From positions 1 through 14,689 of the forward strand of contig JAKPMW010000007.1 in NCBI GenBank assembly GCA_029548715.1: DNA of 14,689 nt. The letters run 5' to 3'. The notes under the pieces are model-generated. The model ran no database searches, was not told the DNA's origin, and saw nothing but the letters and a program-made list of their open reading frames with translations. This document shows positions 13,925-14,689 of this stretch, piece by piece. A program made the translations under genes and the position numbers. This stretch comes from Spirochaetota bacterium. GTDB lineage: Bacteria > Spirochaetota > JAGLSM01 > JAKPMW01. How positions within the stretch are numbered: the first letter of the stretch is position 1; every line of letters starts with the position of its first letter.

Positions 13925-14689
13925 ATATCCTCCAGTTGTTTTCTGCATATCGCAAGATAGTCCGTCAGCCCCTGGCGGTCAGCACGGTCAAGCAGGTCAC
14001 GAACAACCCGGATCTGGCGCTCCATTACATCAAGGGCACGAAGCAGGGCTGACCGGTTGTCAGTCATGATTCCGCTCCAGAGATCAGGGTCACTCCCGGC
14101 CAGTCGCAGCACATCCCGGAGCCCGTTTCCCCAGACCCTCTGAAAATCACCACCCTCCCGCTGTCCTTCAGCGAGTGCAGCCGCATAGCAAAACGACAAA
14201 AGATGCGGGAGATGGCTGGTCATTCCGACGGTGGTATCGTGCTGCTCGGGGGTCATGCTCACAACCCGTGAACCAAAGCTCGTCCAGAGGTCTCGTACGG
14301 CTGCCAGGGCATCGGCACGAGTCTTCTCGACCGGTGTCAGGACAACGGTGGCTTGTGCAAACAGGTCATCCCTGGCATTCCGATATCCGTTTTTTTCAGA
14401 ACCAGCCATGGGATGCGAGCCAACAAACCTGTCAGCGGAGACAGCTTCCTGCTGGACCCGCCTGACGATACCGGCCTTGGTACTCCCGACGTCAGTCACA
14501 AAGGCCGCGTCCCCGGTCAGCTCAAGAAGCCGGCAGGCTATCTCCGGGACCAGGTCTACAGGTGTACAGACGAACGCGCCCCGGGCATCACGGGGGATGG
14601 CCTCAAGTGTGGTGCTCCAGCCATCCGCATACCCCTCAGAACAGGCCCGGCTGCAGGATTCATGTGTACGGGCGGGACGGGGAACGTCT
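13906..14689 (-). CDS. tyrA: prephenate dehydrogenase, C-terminal part (cut by right edge)
   Basis: The last 261 residues are present; the N-terminal GxGxxG nucleotide-binding start lies beyond the right edge. It oxidatively decarboxylates prephenate to 4-hydroxyphenylpyruvate for tyrosine synthesis. Recognisable parts, in order, are AFVCTPVDLVPEI and FVTDVGSTKAGIV (end of the NAD domain), SHPMAGSEKNGY with the catalytic-region His, and TSHLPHLLSFCYAAALAEG in the helical dimer domain. The related cyclohexadienyl (arogenate) dehydrogenase cannot be excluded from sequence alone. tyrA upstream of cmk and rpsA recalls the tyrA-aroF-cmk-rpsA supraoperon described in Pseudomonas; here aroF is absent between them and tyrA overlaps cmk directly. 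Confidence 0.9.
   Translation of the reverse strand, partial: DVPRPARTHESCSRACSEGYADGWSTTLEAIPRDARGAFVCTPVDLVPEIACRLLELTGDAAFVTDVGSTKAGIVRRVQQEAVSADRFVGSHPMAGSEKNGYRNARDDLFAQATVVLTPVEKTRADALAAVRDLWTSFGSRVVSMTPEQHDTTVGMTSHLPHLLSFCYAAALAEGQREGGDFQRVWGNGLRDVLRLAGSDPDLWSGIMTDNRSALLRALDVMERQIRVVRDLLDRADRQGLTDYLAICRKQLEDICVQDR

Overview
The window is a mostly ordinary bacterial chromosome segment with one accessory-looking insert. Almost every gene reads on the minus strand, so transcription runs from the right edge towards the left. The organism is diderm: it encodes an apparent outer-membrane beta-barrel ending in phenylalanine and two predicted lipoproteins. One lipobox is relaxed (TSSC), and rpsA directly follows cmk; these two genes are fused in Treponema pallidum. 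I lean towards a moderately GC-rich Spirochaetota member, but this is inference and not shown by the sequence alone.

Right part (about 6850-14689): a tightly packed run of nine genes, most overlapping or separated by at most 22 bases. In order of transcription they are tyrA (partial, running off the right edge), cmk, rpsA, a membrane-anchored TPR-like protein, hisD, hisB, hisH, hisA and hisF. It joins aromatic amino acid synthesis, pyrimidine nucleotide supply, translation and half of the histidine pathway in one probable transcription unit. The other his genes (hisG, hisC, hisI/E) are not here.

Middle (4605-6766): an envelope pair with its own extended -10 promoter. The first gene encodes a secreted protein with a CsgG/LpoB-like N-terminal domain, a serine-rich linker and a C-terminal beta-barrel. 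The second encodes a lipoprotein of unknown function.

Left part (about 294-4600): an accessory stretch. It holds an AT-rich lipoprotein gene lying between two copies of a 28-bp hairpin repeat, an OLD-like ATPase/TOPRIM protein, a short unrecognised ORF, and a RHH-antitoxin/RelE-toxin operon with a third, translationally coupled small ORF. The toxin has lost the usual C-terminal Tyr and carries Gln for Arg beside it, so the module may be attenuated or diverged. At the far left begins a pntA-like transhydrogenase gene (partial) behind a good sigma70-type promoter.

The best candidates for something undescribed are the three-gene toxin-antitoxin operon beside the OLD-like ATPase, the periplasmic-domain/barrel fusion with its lipoprotein partner, and the Shine-Dalgarno/anti-Shine-Dalgarno palindrome at the rpsA start. 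I saw no rRNA, tRNA, CRISPR array, transposase or integrase.
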